64,000 nucleotides of DNA from Sinotaia quadrata (lineage: Eukaryota > Mollusca > Gastropoda > Architaenioglossa > Viviparidae): positions 43,604,664-43,668,663 of the forward strand of contig CM054177.1 of the NCBI GenBank assembly GCA_028829895.1, read 5' to 3'. Below, piece after piece: positions 1 through 11,203 of this stretch; position 1 is the first letter of the stretch, and each line of letters starts with the position of its first letter. Under the pieces are notes generated by a model. It searched no databases. It was given only the letters and a program-made list of their open reading frames with translations, and was not told the DNA's origin. A program made the position numbers and the translations under genes.

Positions 1-817
1 TCTGATAATCTTACTGTATCGCTCAGTTTCAGTCCTGTCCACTCTGAGATGTTATCTTCTCAACTTTTCCTGTCTTTCTCTCCTTCGCTCTCCTTGAGCA
101 GCACCTTGCATGATTGTCTTGGCAAGCCCTGTTGATTGTGTGGCATGCCCATATCATTTCATTTTGCGTTTTTTTCACAATGGCCAATAGCTCTTCATAG
201 GGCTCAATAGCTTGCCTAATTTTGTTTCCCAAACAACCTTCGAAAGCATATAATTTCAGTAGCATGTATCCTCCTTTCGAGATCCACTGTGAGGGTCCAT
301 GACCCACAGGCATATATAAATACAGATACATCCAAGGAGTGCAACAGTCTGATCTTTGAGCTGACTGAGGTTTTTCTGTCTTTCCAAACTGTCTTCAGCC
401 TTGCTATTGCTGTTATTGTCAGTGCAATCCTGGACAATATTTCTGGTTTTGATCCCTCGTCTGTCATGATGGCTCCTAAGTACTTGAATTTATTAACTGT
501 TTTCAGTTTCTGTTCACCAATCATGATGTCAGTGCCGATGCCACTGATGTTGTTGATCATCAATTTGGTCTTCTCTGCACTATTTCCATACCAAAAGCAG
601 TAGATGTCCTGTCCAATTTTCCCACCTAGTGAGCTAGCTCCTCCTCTTTTCCTGCAAGGCCATCGATGTCATCAAGAAAGCGTAAGTTCGTTATTGTTCT
701 GCCTCCAACACTGACAGTTTCTTCATGGTATTCCAGAGCAGCTGTCATGATTTTTTTAAGGAAGATGTTGAAGAGAGAAGGTGAAAGCAAACAGCCTTGT
801 CTGACTCTCAGATACAA
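1..817 (-). mobile_element. RTE/BovB-like LINE, 3' part of reverse transcriptase, broken
   Basis: Read on the minus strand this is the C-terminal half of a non-LTR retrotransposon reverse transcriptase. From 817 downward come the VRQGCLLSPSLFNIF block, the catalytic box as FLDD (family usually FADD), a KYLGAIMTDEGSKPEILSRI block near 500-430, and a Y-A-C-x-S-W-T-L block near 290. The tail reads GLAKTIMQG and EDNISEWTGLKLS when frames are switched, and it continues to base 1, so the copy leaves the window. I see an in-frame TAG near 627, a one-base deletion near 583 and further shifts near 220-240 and 60-150. The N-terminal endonuclease is absent and similarity stops near 810, so the copy is 5'-truncated, as is usual for LINEs. 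The assignment rests on motif recognition; the clade name is less sure than the reverse transcriptase call. Confidence 0.88.
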
Positions 818-1329
818 CAGTGCGTAAATATTTCGTCACAAAGATTGTTGTAGTAAAAGAGGAAATTATTTCTGCACATTATTTTAACATAGAGAAAAAG
901 AAAATGCACCACCTTAATACTCGCCTCCATGTTAATTATTCTTACTTATTTACAGAATCTCGTAATACTTAGTAGAACAAAAGAATTCAGAATTTTTCTA
1001 CTTATTCATTTTTTAAAATTTTCTTACTTAATTCACTTCAGTGCTAAACAGTTATCTGCAACCAATCATTACTTTAGAATTTACAAAGAAAAGTATTCCG
1101 ACACGATTTAAAAATAATATCTGCAGTATATGCATTATTTTTTTACAAAATGAAAGACATGTAGTGTACTTACAAATTAAAGAGACATGCATTATATGAG
1201 GTTATTATGAATAACATATTGATGAATCTCTTAGAATAAGTTTACAAGATATTAAACTATGCATGTCTATGTTCTAAACAATTATTCAGTGAGAAAGTAA
1301 TTATAGTTTGTGTCATTTAAATCGTACAT

Positions 1330-1330
<1 letters not shown>
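818..1330. other. AT-rich spacer, nothing recognised
   Basis: Very AT-rich sequence beyond the truncated end of the LINE. A 60-codon open stretch at 929-1111 is dominated by Leu/Ile/Phe and lacks any motif. I see no gene or repeat. Confidence 0.5.

Positions 1331-1365
<35 letters not shown>
1331..1365. repeat. (GAT)n microsatellite
   Basis: About 11 uninterrupted GAT triplets are visible. No gene context. Confidence 0.95.
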
Positions 1366-1366
<1 letters not shown>

Positions 1367-2259
1367 TGCAATATTTACATACTATAGAAAAGCCAGCATT
1401 CCTGCACTTATATTAGGAGTAGAATCGCCTCTTCCTTAGCGTACTTGACTTAGAACATTCCTTTGGGGAAGACAAATACGAATGAAAACAATGAGCACAA
1501 ACAGTCACCTTTTTTAATGGTACATTAATTTAGTTTTACTTTAAAAAAAATCGAATATTGCATAATGAAAGTTTGATCAATTACGATGTAGGCGAAACTT
1601 TCTTCCAGAACAACAGCACATCATGACACATCAAGATCATTACACATGCACAGCTTTCTTCTGTAACAGCAAAGTATAACATCCATGATAAACGTCAAGG
1701 CCATTACAAAAACACAGTTTTCTTCTGCAACAGCTAAGTATGACATCCATCAAGGCTTGTTACATTACAACAGGAGCAACGCACAACCCAAATAATAATA
1801 ATATCAACATCAATTTTTCAGTACACAAGAAGAAGAAGAAGGAAGAGTATAAACAGCACACACCATGGATAAGGACATGCTCGTTACGGAAGTGACGCAA
1901 GACTTATACATTTAGAAGAATAGTGCAAAAGTTATTCCGACCTGACCAAAAAAAAGTATAGAGATGACGCCGAATTGTCTGGTCTCCAAGAGGGGAGAGA
2001 GAAGATGCACTTAACATAGTGGAACATTGATAATGCAAAATGATATGATTGTGTGAATAGTATAGTAATAAAATCCAGAAATACTATTTCCACTTTGAGT
2101 CAAAATAGTTTCATTGACACTGGAAAAAAGTAGCATCTACATAAAAGCAAAATGCGGTTTGATTAGAAAAGTCGCATTCTCTCTCTAATTGTACTTTATG
2201 TACCTTATATGTAAAGGACTCCAAGCGCAAATACGCACGCGCACGCCCTCCCCCCCCCT
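1366..2259. other. Spacer with a degenerate ~64-bp repeat (about 1620-1770)
   Basis: Two diverged copies can be aligned: ACAGCTTTCTTCTG at 1650 and ACAGTTTTCTTCTG at 1714, each followed by an AACAGC/AAGTAT segment and ATCCAT. A weaker third copy precedes them near 1620. The rest is plain AT-rich sequence with no coding signal. Confidence 0.45.
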
Positions 2260-2325
2260 ACACACGCACACACACACACACACACACACATACACATACT
2301 CACACACACACACTCACACATGCAC
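2260..2325. repeat. (CA)n microsatellite, interrupted
   Basis: CA dinucleotides broken by TACACATACT and ACTCACACATG. It is preceded by a run of nine C residues at about 2250-2258. Confidence 0.93.
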
Positions 2326-2572
2326 TGCTTATATAAAATATACGTCGCTTGATAGAGGTGAACACGAAGAAAAGGCAACATTCAATAACAAGAACAACAA
2401 AACATTAACAACCTCAAACAAAATGCCATTAAAACAAACAGAAACTGAAGGCTTTATAGCAAAGCTTCACAAGACATTTATGTTGTTTTTTTTTCCCCAG
2501 AGCAGTAGAAATGAAGAGTTTCTTAAGATTTAAGATTTAGTTAGTTATCTGTTTATCATTTCAAGTTAATAT

Positions 2573-2712
2573 AGGCAGACAGATAAGAAAGATAGACAGA
2601 CAGACAGATATGGATGGAAGGAAGGAATGGATGGCTTGAGACAGACGGATAGATAAATAGACAGACAGACAGACAGACAGAGAGATAGTTAGATAGATAG
2701 ATAGATAGATAC
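2573..2712. repeat. (GACA)/(GATA)/(GGAA) compound tetranucleotide tract
   Basis: GACA and GATA tetranucleotides alternate with short GGAT and GGAA stretches and end in a clean GATA run at about 2690-2711. The minus-strand frame through it reads as Leu/Ser/Val/Cys-rich protein, which is an artefact of the repeat. Confidence 0.93.
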
Positions 2713-3689
2713 CATACACAATTTGTGTGCTGAAATGCATCTTGCACTGAAGACTCCAAATAATTATGATTTTTAAAACCCCTAAAGCTCGTCAGCATAC
2801 GCGCGGACAATATCATGACGTCGCTTCTGCGTCAACGTTACCAAGGGACCACGCGCCAACCAATGGAATAATTTCCATCTAATGTGTGCAGAGACAGGTA
2901 ATGGGGGAGAGGGAGGGGGCTCGTGTTAGCATTTCGGCGCTGGAGCGAGCTAAATCGAAGTCCGACAGAGGTAGATGAGTTCGATTGATGATGAGAAAAA
3001 ACAGAAATCAGATAAAGCTTTACAGTGCAAAGAAGAATATAGCAAAGACTGTTTGAGAGACATGCAGACAAAGTAAAAGAGAGATGTATAAAGAGTGAGA
3101 AATATTGTGACCTAAACTGATTCTGATGAATAAAATTATCCCAACCATCCTTCTGCTTATGAAAAATAAGCAGTCTTCATGTAACATAAATACACTGAAA
3201 GAGTACAGATGGTCCTCATCCATAAATGAAGTTTTAAACAATTAACTCAAGAATTAATAAATAATGTGTGGTATTCAGTTAATAATCACAGCAGTCACCA
3301 ATCATTATTTTTAAAAACTAAAATAACAAACCTACTTTAATCAATAATCTGTCTAAAGAGAAGCATGTGCTTCGCAAACAAGAAAAAACAACAGCCGAGT
3401 TTCTATCTAAATCACAAATAGCATTCGTCTCCGATAATTTAACAAAAATATACTCACATAATTGTTTTACAAAGAATAAATAATTCTAATATATCTGAAA
3501 TTCACAGCGCCGGAAGTTTAACACATAACATCGACCTTGACATATTTTAAGGACGGAGAAACTGTGAACAGCACTTAGAATCAAGTCCCTAACCTCCAGG
3601 CAAACGCAAATCTACTACCCACACCCACTGTTTGTCGGAAAATTTTCTGGCAGTTTAAGAGGAATTAATAATAAGTACACACTTTTCTG

Positions 3690-3691
<2 letters not shown>
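2713..3691. other. Spacer; CpG-containing block at about 2795-2970
   Basis: Mostly non-repetitive. The block at 2795-2970 is richer in CpG than its surroundings. It holds a CATGACGTCGC word at about 2814, a CCAAT box in CAACCAATGG at about 2858-2867 and a G-rich stretch at 2907-2920. These are promoter-like words, but no transcription unit can be shown next to them. Confidence 0.3.
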
Positions 3692-3738
<47 letters not shown>

Positions 3739-3812
3739 AGCTTGCGTGCGTGCATGCATGCGCACGTGCGTGTGTGCGCGTGCATATGCGCGTGTGTGCT
3801 CGCGTGTGTATG
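3692..3812. repeat. (GT)n followed by mixed alternating purine-pyrimidine tract
   Basis: About 38 bases of pure GT run into a CG/TG/CA-rich section (GCGCGCG, TGCATGCATGCGCACGTGCG). Purine-pyrimidine alternation holds for most of about 120 bp. Such DNA is known to favour left-handed Z-form under supercoiling. There is no gene beside it. Confidence 0.93.
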
Positions 3813-5499
3813 TCTTTAATTATAATGGGCACTGAAGAAGGCATCGAACCGTTGGAATATTTCGGGTGAGTTTTGCAGACATTTAAGAGTTTTTTTCTTC
3901 CATCATTTAAAAAAGAAAGAAAGACTCCGCATTCATACTTAACACGTTTTAACAAATTTCATTTTTAAAAAAATTATAAGAGTGTGTTTTTTCTTATAGA
4001 TGTGCGTCATAAGAGTCTACTGACGTAACCGTTCGTCACAAATCTGTGAACAATGTTAACAAAATTTGTTTTACGACTTTTCGCACTTGTACAACAAATA
4101 CATGCAGAGTTATCCAATGCTGATACCTCAAAACTTCAGGCTAAAATGTCGGCGTTGTTTCTGAAGTATCAAGAGCATAGTGTGACATTAGAAAGCTGCG
4201 AGCAATAATAAAAGTAAATGAAGAACAAATGCGACCGACACAAAACGAGCAATGTGAGAAACTCCAACACAGAGTGTAATTATGCAACATTAAGGACTAC
4301 AATACAAAATAAAAACAAAATTACATATTACTGTCACGATGGTCGGTACTGTAAAACGTACAGTACATTTAATGATTCAAGAACTCACTAACAAATACAG
4401 AACTAAATGTGATTTTAAGAAAGAAAGAAAGCATAGTATTATAAAGATTCTTCACAGAGTATTTATGGAGAAGTACAATGAGTCAATGATGAAAATCTTT
4501 CTATCTGTAAAAAGAACAAAATAGCAACTTAGTAGTCTCTGACTATTCACTAAAGAAAAGCTGAATACTAGTGAGGAAAATCCTCAGTTGTAAGAAGTTT
4601 ACTTTAAACAACAACAAGCAATAACTTTTTGAGCATTTTACGTAAAAACAAAAAGGTTTTCTTAGATGTCTCACCAATATTTTGACTTCAAAAAAGAGAA
4701 AAAGTAATTGGCAGCCGATATGTAGACAATACATTGGAAACCATGTGTAAGTGAGCACGGTTTTATAAGAGATGTCGCAGGGAAAAGGGACGTAAGTTTC
4801 ACGTCAACATTTTCGATTATATGCTCTTGTTGTAGATGAAAATAATGTCTTTTTTTTTTCTTATTTTTTTACTTTTGGTAGTTTATTTCTTCTGTTGGTT
4901 TACTGAAGTGTATAAACATAAAGGAAGTAAAAAGTGTATAAACAAAAAGGAAGTAAAAACGAGAACCAACAACCCAATTAGTGTCCTTTCGATGTAATTA
5001 TATATTTGATACTTTCTTCCCCCCTCTAACACCACTCATTTTTCACACTTCAAACACTTAATGGCAGAACCTTAATGGGACTCATGTCTATATTATGAGA
5101 ATATTGGATAGAGAGTGGGCTAGTGGAATCCATAGACAGTATATATCAGCATGCAATCAAACTGTATTGATACTTCCTGTCAAATAGCAACTGAGAATGT
5201 ACACAAAGTAATGCTAGACAAGCATGTCTGTACAACCATAAAATGAAAGCATCTAACACTGAAGTTGGTGGGTGGGTGTTGCTGTTATCTCTGCAACAAA
5301 ACAAATTAGACATATCATGGCATGGACTCTATGAAGTTATCTAGAAAAAGAGTGGTGCAATTTCCAAAGTCAGATTGGATCTAAAGCAAATGTATTTCAT
5401 GCTAATCTGGTGAAAGCATATAAGAAACACCTGGATAATATGATTGCAACTATACTGTGATTTATATTGAATTGTGTGCTAAGATATAAGACTGTATAG
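3813..5499. other. AT-rich spacer, nothing recognised
   Basis: No coding or RNA signal. A two-copy 24-bp duplication around GTGTATAAACA at about 4909-4960 is the only local structure. Open stretches at 4339-4524 (plus) and 4543-4758 (minus) have compositions expected of random AT-rich DNA. Confidence 0.45.
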
Positions 5500-6010
5500 T
5501 TATTAAAATTATTCGAATGTGGTTTCTAGTGTTTTGCAGTATGTTTACGTTTTGATTGCAAACACTAATATGTACAGTGTTCTACAACGTGCAAAATGTA
5601 CATACTGCAAAACACTAACCGCTTGTAATTAGAAAATGTATACTGTATATATTAAGGTAAGTACTACGTGCGTATTGTACACTTTAACTCTTGCAATTAC
5701 AAGATATACACTTTATACAGTATCGCTTTTAATCACATTTACACTCTAAGCAGTATCACTTGTAATTACATGATTACATATATGTTGTCTGCAGTTACGC
5801 TTGTAATTACAACATGTACGCTGCATTAAATAACTCTTTCAGTAACCACATGTACACTTCATACAGTAACGCGTGTAACTACATGCACAAGGTTTACGTT
5901 AACGTTTGCAATTAAAACAAGCACACAGTAATGTTTATGATCATCACACCACATACATCACAGAGGGTAACGCTTACGATCAGAACGTGTTCATATATAA
6001 TCAAAACTAA
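5500..6010. repeat. Strongly decayed minisatellite
   Basis: The words CTTGTAATTACA, CAGTAACGC and TGTACACT recur irregularly every 35-60 bp (for example near 5620, 5690, 5765, 5800 and 5870). I read this as an old tandem array whose copies have drifted so far that only core words remain. It could also be a set of unrelated AT-rich words. Confidence 0.5.
5527..5617. repeat. 18-bp perfect inverted repeat, 55-bp loop
   Basis: The arm TAGTGTTTTGCAGTATGT at 5527-5544 is the exact reverse complement of 5600-5617. The next base on each side does not pair. The 55-bp spacer is unremarkable. It may be a chance product of array decay, a hairpin, or the relic of a small inverted-repeat element. Confidence 0.8.
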
Positions 6011-6142
6011 TCAAAAAGTGGCTGCAGTCAAAATATGTACATGATGTTGTTTACAAATAAAATATGCTCAGGATTAGATAAACATTTTCATAAAACATTT
6101 TACCATCCCTGCTCCTGGAATTATATTGCAAAAAATCATACC

Positions 6143-6226
6143 AGATAATGTTTACTGCGATAATGTAATTCAGAAAACTAACTACGATAATGTTTACTGC
6201 GATAACGTAATTCAGAAAACTAACTA
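6143..6226. repeat. 42-bp direct duplication, two copies
   Basis: A 42-bp segment beginning GATAATGTTTACTGCGATAA occurs twice head to tail. The copies differ at one position (AATGTAATT versus AACGTAATT), so the duplication is young. Confidence 0.9.
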
Positions 6227-7757
6227 CGTTAAGTCTAAAACGTAGTCTAAAGTTAACGTCTCACAACGTGACAATCCATTCGTAAACTGAAAACCTTGAA
6301 ATTCTTAAGTGGATCGCAAAAGATTTTTTACTTCATTATGAAGCGATTAAATTTCTTAATGAACTGCAACCCAGGTGATTATTTTCCCCGAGACAATCGC
6401 TTGAACTTTCATTCCACTAACCTAATTGAGTATACTTAATGCTGTCGTTACCTCCGAAACTGACCTATTTCCAGATGGATTTTTTAAAAAAGTGTTATCT
6501 TACAATGGGTACCCGCGCCCTAAAAACATGAATTGGTCCCCATGACCGGGTCACATTTCCTCCTATTTATGACCGGAATTAAATTTTCAATCTTCAATGA
6601 AATCAAGCATCCATTTTCTGTGGCATTCTAATCTTTTCTGATGGAGGAGTATGCAGAGGCTTCGCGACCTAAAAGATAGGGTGACACAGATTTTAATAGC
6701 GAACTAGACTCGAGCTTAAAGGGGAAAATCAATACATTTAGCACATTTGTTTATAATGTGTAATGAGCATTTGATTGACTGCGACTTGAGAGTACAAAAG
6801 TTACTGTAGTGATCTGTACATGAGTGTGTTTGTGGATGTGGGTGTGTATGTATCCCTACTCTGTAAACTTTCTCTTTGTACATTTATATATAAGTATTTC
6901 TTCCCCAATCGCTCTTGCTGTCGACTGTGTGTGTGTGCGCGCGCATATACATTTCGAATAATGCTATATTTTTCATCCTGTGATGGGTGTTGATTGTTAT
7001 TTCTTTCTCATACGCTAAGTTATGATTTTTGTATGGCTGCATAAAATTATAAGACACAGAATGCTCCCGACTATTTATATTCAATTATAATAACAATCAC
7101 ATGGATAGCAGAATGTGGTGAACATTGTATGCCAACAACGCAACACTACGCTGTTTTCATTAACATTGTAAAAAATTTAAATAATTTTAGTCTCGTGGAA
7201 AGAGTAGGTCATGTGTTTAGTATAAGAGTCAATACAAACATGTAGTAGTGGGGATTTAATGTACACACGAAAATCATACATATATGTAACACAAATACAC
7301 ACATAAACACACATCCCCCATATATACGTATATTAAACATACACTACATACTCTCAGATACACATGCAAACACACGTCACACATTTATTCGCACACAAAC
7401 AGTTTTACACTTCACATATACATACACAAGCACACAATTGCCTCAGAGTAATCAAAACCGCGATAGAAATAAAAGCAAACACTCACAGACGCATTCAACT
7501 GACCAGAAATGTATGGAATCAAACTATTAAAACGTAACCAAACAGAAATTTTCTACTCCTTTTAAAAAGGTACGTACTTGGAAATTCAGACCAATATTTA
7601 TCCCTTAAATTTGTCGAGCGCAAAGCTAACACGCACACGCAAGAAATTTATCAAAGTGCCATATAAACAGGGAGGAAATTAATGTATGTTTCCGATCAAA
7701 AATTTGCTCACTTATTGAAGAAATCTGCTTCCTACATCGTCCCACAACAGAAGCCCC
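6227..7757. other. Spacer, nothing recognised; CA-rich stretch at 7260-7440
   Basis: Non-repetitive AT-rich sequence. Positions 7260-7440 are rich in ACACA words without a clean array. A short GTGTGTGCGCGCGC stretch lies near 6926-6944. No gene seen. Confidence 0.45.
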
Positions 7758-7866
7758 AAACTGCGTGAAGGTCTCCACATGAATTACGTCTGTTGACGCA
7801 GTCGTTTCAAACTGCGTGGAGGTCTCCACATGAATTACGTCTGTTGACTCAGTCGTTTCAAACTGC
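7758..7866. repeat. 51-bp direct duplication, two copies plus a partial third
   Basis: Units start at 7758, 7809 and 7860 (AAACTGCGTG, AAACTGCGTG, AAACTGCA). Because 51 is a multiple of three, the minus-strand frame repeats a 17-residue block. That does not make it a protein. Confidence 0.9.
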
Positions 7867-8674
7867 ATTACGGTTATCCATTCGTCTTCCAGCGGTGAAC
7901 ATTCCTAACAGCAGAAAATGTCAACAACAAACCTAGAAGGATCGCAAATTCTCCAAGAATGGGTCGCCTACTAAAATAGGTTAATAATCAAGTCTCTAGA
8001 TGACGCAATCACAACTCAGTGACCTCGTACTGACCTTGTTCCAGCGCTCTCATCAGTTCCAGTAACCAAATACTGAATGACGGTTTCTCTGATAGTTTTC
8101 CCATGTATCGTATGTCACGCTGCTTGTTGAGTACAGCCAAGAATCACCAATTAAGCACGGCCGGTAAAAAAAAAAAAAAAAAAAAAAAAAAACTCCAAGA
8201 AAAACATACCACAACATGTACGTGTAATTCCAGAAGTAGTGTTGTTGGTATTCGATCTGATTCGCGGTTTAATTGAATTGGGAGACACCTGACGAGTCCA
8301 CTTTTAACTCATTCAATTACGTTTTAGTATTCTGAAAAGCACACTTCTCTCAAGAGTTGCACACAAAGTTGGCTAGTGTGAACTGTGCGTTAAAGAACCT
8401 AGTGGAAAAACGCGAATGGTATTTTAGGTATAGCTCTCCCAGTAAACAAGTTGAAAAAAATGGTGGATACAGTCCATATAGTGAACATGCGTACTGTAAT
8501 ATAATTTTCTTATGCGACATTAAAAATTGTTTATTTTTAAAAGATAACATCTACAAATAGTATTGAAGGGAATCCTGTGTTGGGAGGGGGGGGGTAGAGT
8601 TCCATTAATATGATTATCATGCAAATCTCACCACCGTATTAGAGCGCCCGAATGGCACAAAACATGAATATTTG
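7867..8674. other. Spacer with an A-run of about 26 at 8166-8191
   Basis: The A-run follows ACGGCCGGT and could be the tail of a retroposed sequence on the plus strand, but the 250 bp before it shows no recognisable SINE or mRNA. A G-run of about nine lies near 8585. No gene seen. Confidence 0.4.
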
Positions 8675-8729
8675 CACGCACGCACGCACGCACGCACACA
8701 GAGAGACCCACATGCGCGCGCGCACACAA
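8675..8729. repeat. (CGCA)n with CG-rich alternating tract
   Basis: CACG tetranucleotides are followed by an interruption and by ATGCGCGCGCGCACACA. The tract is mostly alternating purine-pyrimidine. Confidence 0.9.
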
Positions 8730-9112
8730 CAAAATTCCCCACCGGCAAATCTCGCTGTACTTGGCTTAGACGCTAGAAGAGGAACTTGAAAGAAAGCAAT
8801 TAATGTCACTGTCACACTCACAAACACACCACAGTCACTCCACGTTCATAGCGGGATCAGCCCGAGTTTCAATTTTAGATATAAATCGAAATAACGTAGA
8901 GATGACTGTGACAAGAAACTTAAGAGGGCGCTGCATTATAATGTTAATAGTCGCACGCGGTGACCTCTGTAAAGTATTAAGGTTGTTTTGACAACAAATT
9001 AATCGACATTTTTTCACTTTGAAAGAAAATAGTTCAGAGTTTAATAACAATAATCAATAATTCTGATTTAATGAAATAAGCAATCTTTTTTTTAAAGCGT
9101 TGTACACATATC

Positions 9113-9116
<4 letters not shown>
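8730..9116. other. Spacer, nothing recognised
   Basis: Non-repetitive sequence of mixed composition. Short open stretches on both strands carry no motif. Confidence 0.4.

Positions 9117-9143
<27 letters not shown>
9117..9143. repeat. (CA)n microsatellite
   Basis: A clean CA run of about 13 units. Confidence 0.93.
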
Positions 9144-9146
<3 letters not shown>

Positions 9147-9331
9147 TAAAATACAAACATAAAGGAGATAATGAACACCACAGTATTGAACTATATTAAA
9201 TCAATATACTGCGAAGTTAAACTGTTGTTCGTCGGCATGCGTAAGGGACACTAAATTATAAATATATAGACTTTTTTAATAAAATAATGACATTTTAGAA
9301 ATTTTAGAAAGAACAGTGTTGTATTGCGAGG

Positions 9332-9335
<4 letters not shown>

Positions 9336-9397
<62 letters not shown>
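9336..9397. repeat. (CA)n microsatellite, about 30 units
   Basis: A long uninterrupted CA run followed by a short GTATATATATAC palindromic stretch. Confidence 0.95.
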
Positions 9398-9399
<2 letters not shown>

Positions 9400-9682
9400 A
9401 TATATATACACACAACAGAACATACAAAAACAGCAAACTAAAACCATTTTGAATGAATTGAACATATTTTGTACAAAAACAAACTCACATTTGGGAGAAT
9501 CAAGAGCTAATGTACCAAGTGTTTCATTTGAGCTGGAAAGGTTATCCTAACTTTAAACTGTTCCAATGATTGATAGTACACCACACTTATATAAGGACGC
9601 ACATAACTGCAGTAGTAGTAAACTGGGAGTTTTGTTGTTTTTCAATTTGTTTTTGAACGGACACACCAAATACGTTTTCAAC

Positions 9683-10240
9683 GTACTGTGCTATAAACCA
9701 TTAGTTATGTGCAGGCAATCGGTACACAGAGCAGTGCTGTGTACTATGCAATAAACCATTAGTTATGTGCAGGCAATCGGTACACAGAGCAGTGCTGTGT
9801 ACTATGCAATAAACCATTAGTTATGTGCAGGCAATCGGTACACAAAGCAGTGCTGTGTACTGTGCTATAAACCATTAGTTATGTGCAGGCAATCGGTACA
9901 CAGAGTAGTGCTGTGTACTGTGCTATAAACCATTAGTTATGTGCAGGCAATCGGTACACAGAGCAGTGCTGTGTACTATGCAATAAACCTTAGACAAATG
10001 CAGGCAATCGGTACACACTGCAGTGCTGTGTACTATGCAATAAACCTTAGACAAATGCAGGCAATCGGTACACACTGCAGTGCTGTGTACTATGCAATAA
10101 ACCTTAGACAAATGCAGTCAAATCGGTTACACACTGCAGTGCTGTGTACTATGCAATAAAATTAGTCAAATCGGTTATACACTGCAGTACTGTGTACTAT
10201 GCAATAAACCTTAGTCAAATGCAGTCAATCGGTTACACAT
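9683..10240. repeat. 58-bp minisatellite, about 9-10 copies
   Basis: The word CAATCGGTTACACA or CAATCGGTACACA recurs with a 58-bp period (starts near 9717, 9775, 9833, 9891, 9949, 10007, 10065), then with shortened units to about 10240. Two sequence classes sit in blocks: early units carry ACCATTAGTTATGTGCAGG, later ones ACCTTAGACAAATGCAGG. Each unit contains a quasi-palindrome, ACACAG..CTGTGT in early units and ACACACTGCAGTGCTGTGT in later ones. Short frames on both strands repeat because of the array and are not genes. Confidence 0.95.
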
Positions 10241-11031
10241 TAAAGTTGCGTACCAGGAAATTACAGTGCACCTTCTTATTCAGTTCACACAGTAAAATTG
10301 CGCAAAATCAGAATACAATGTACCCTATTTATATACAATAAACATTAGTCATGGCAACGTACCATCAAATATGTATATGGAGAACAAAAATTATAGTGAA
10401 AAATGTTCATGTGCAAACAATACGCCATCAGCGAAATTACTATCTATTTAAGTATTTGCAGGCAAATAAATAAATTTGCTCACTTCAAACTAGCCTTAAT
10501 CATTTACTTTTAACAATCGGTCGACTTTGTAAATCAACTACACTACCTGTGAAAATAAAAAACTGTCAAATGTCAACTTGTGTAAATTCTCCAGAATGAA
10601 CCGTTACAAAACAATATATCACTGAGATCTGTAAGTGGATGAGGTTTAAAACTGTCTACAGCTTTGGGGATGTGGACGATTGATCTGTTACGAACAAGTA
10701 GTTCCCATTGGCACTGGGACAATTTATAGCTTAAGTCGTCAACAACTTGGATCACCATGTTAAAACTCACGTATAAATAGAAATTCATTTGACACAGGGT
10801 CAATTGCTGGTTACATGAAGCAGATAAAAGAGAGAATCTTATATGAAAGGACAGGGAAATCCTTTACTAAACAGATTTAAATTTCGACTGTGACAAAATA
10901 CGTTTTTATTTTATTTTAAGGTTTGATCTCCTTGCACAATAGTCACGTGTTCGGAATAGCAGTAATCCTATTCATAGCTGACCTCAAAACACTAAAACAA
11001 TACTGAGACGCTTCTACTTCAAACTGAACTT
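10241..11031. other. Spacer, nothing recognised
   Basis: No recognisable gene. A 76-codon minus-strand stretch at 10573-10803 has an ordinary-looking composition but matches no family I know and lacks splice or promoter support. Confidence 0.4.
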
Positions 11032-11097
11032 CGTGTGTTTGTGTGTACTTGCGTTTGTGTGTGTATGTTTGTGTGTTGTGTGTGTGTGTGTGTTAGA

Positions 11098-11131
<34 letters not shown>

Positions 11132-11140
11132 AAGAATGTG

Positions 11141-11200
<60 letters not shown>
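11032..11200. repeat. (GT)n / (GA)n compound microsatellite
   Basis: Imperfect GTGTTT and GT runs, then a (GA)n block at 11112-11130, then about 25 clean GT units ending near 11200. Confidence 0.95.

Positions 11201-11203
<3 letters not shown>

Noticed and set aside
8166..8191. Poly-A tail of a processed retrocopy
   Set aside because: No recognisable mRNA or SINE body upstream and no flanking duplication seen.
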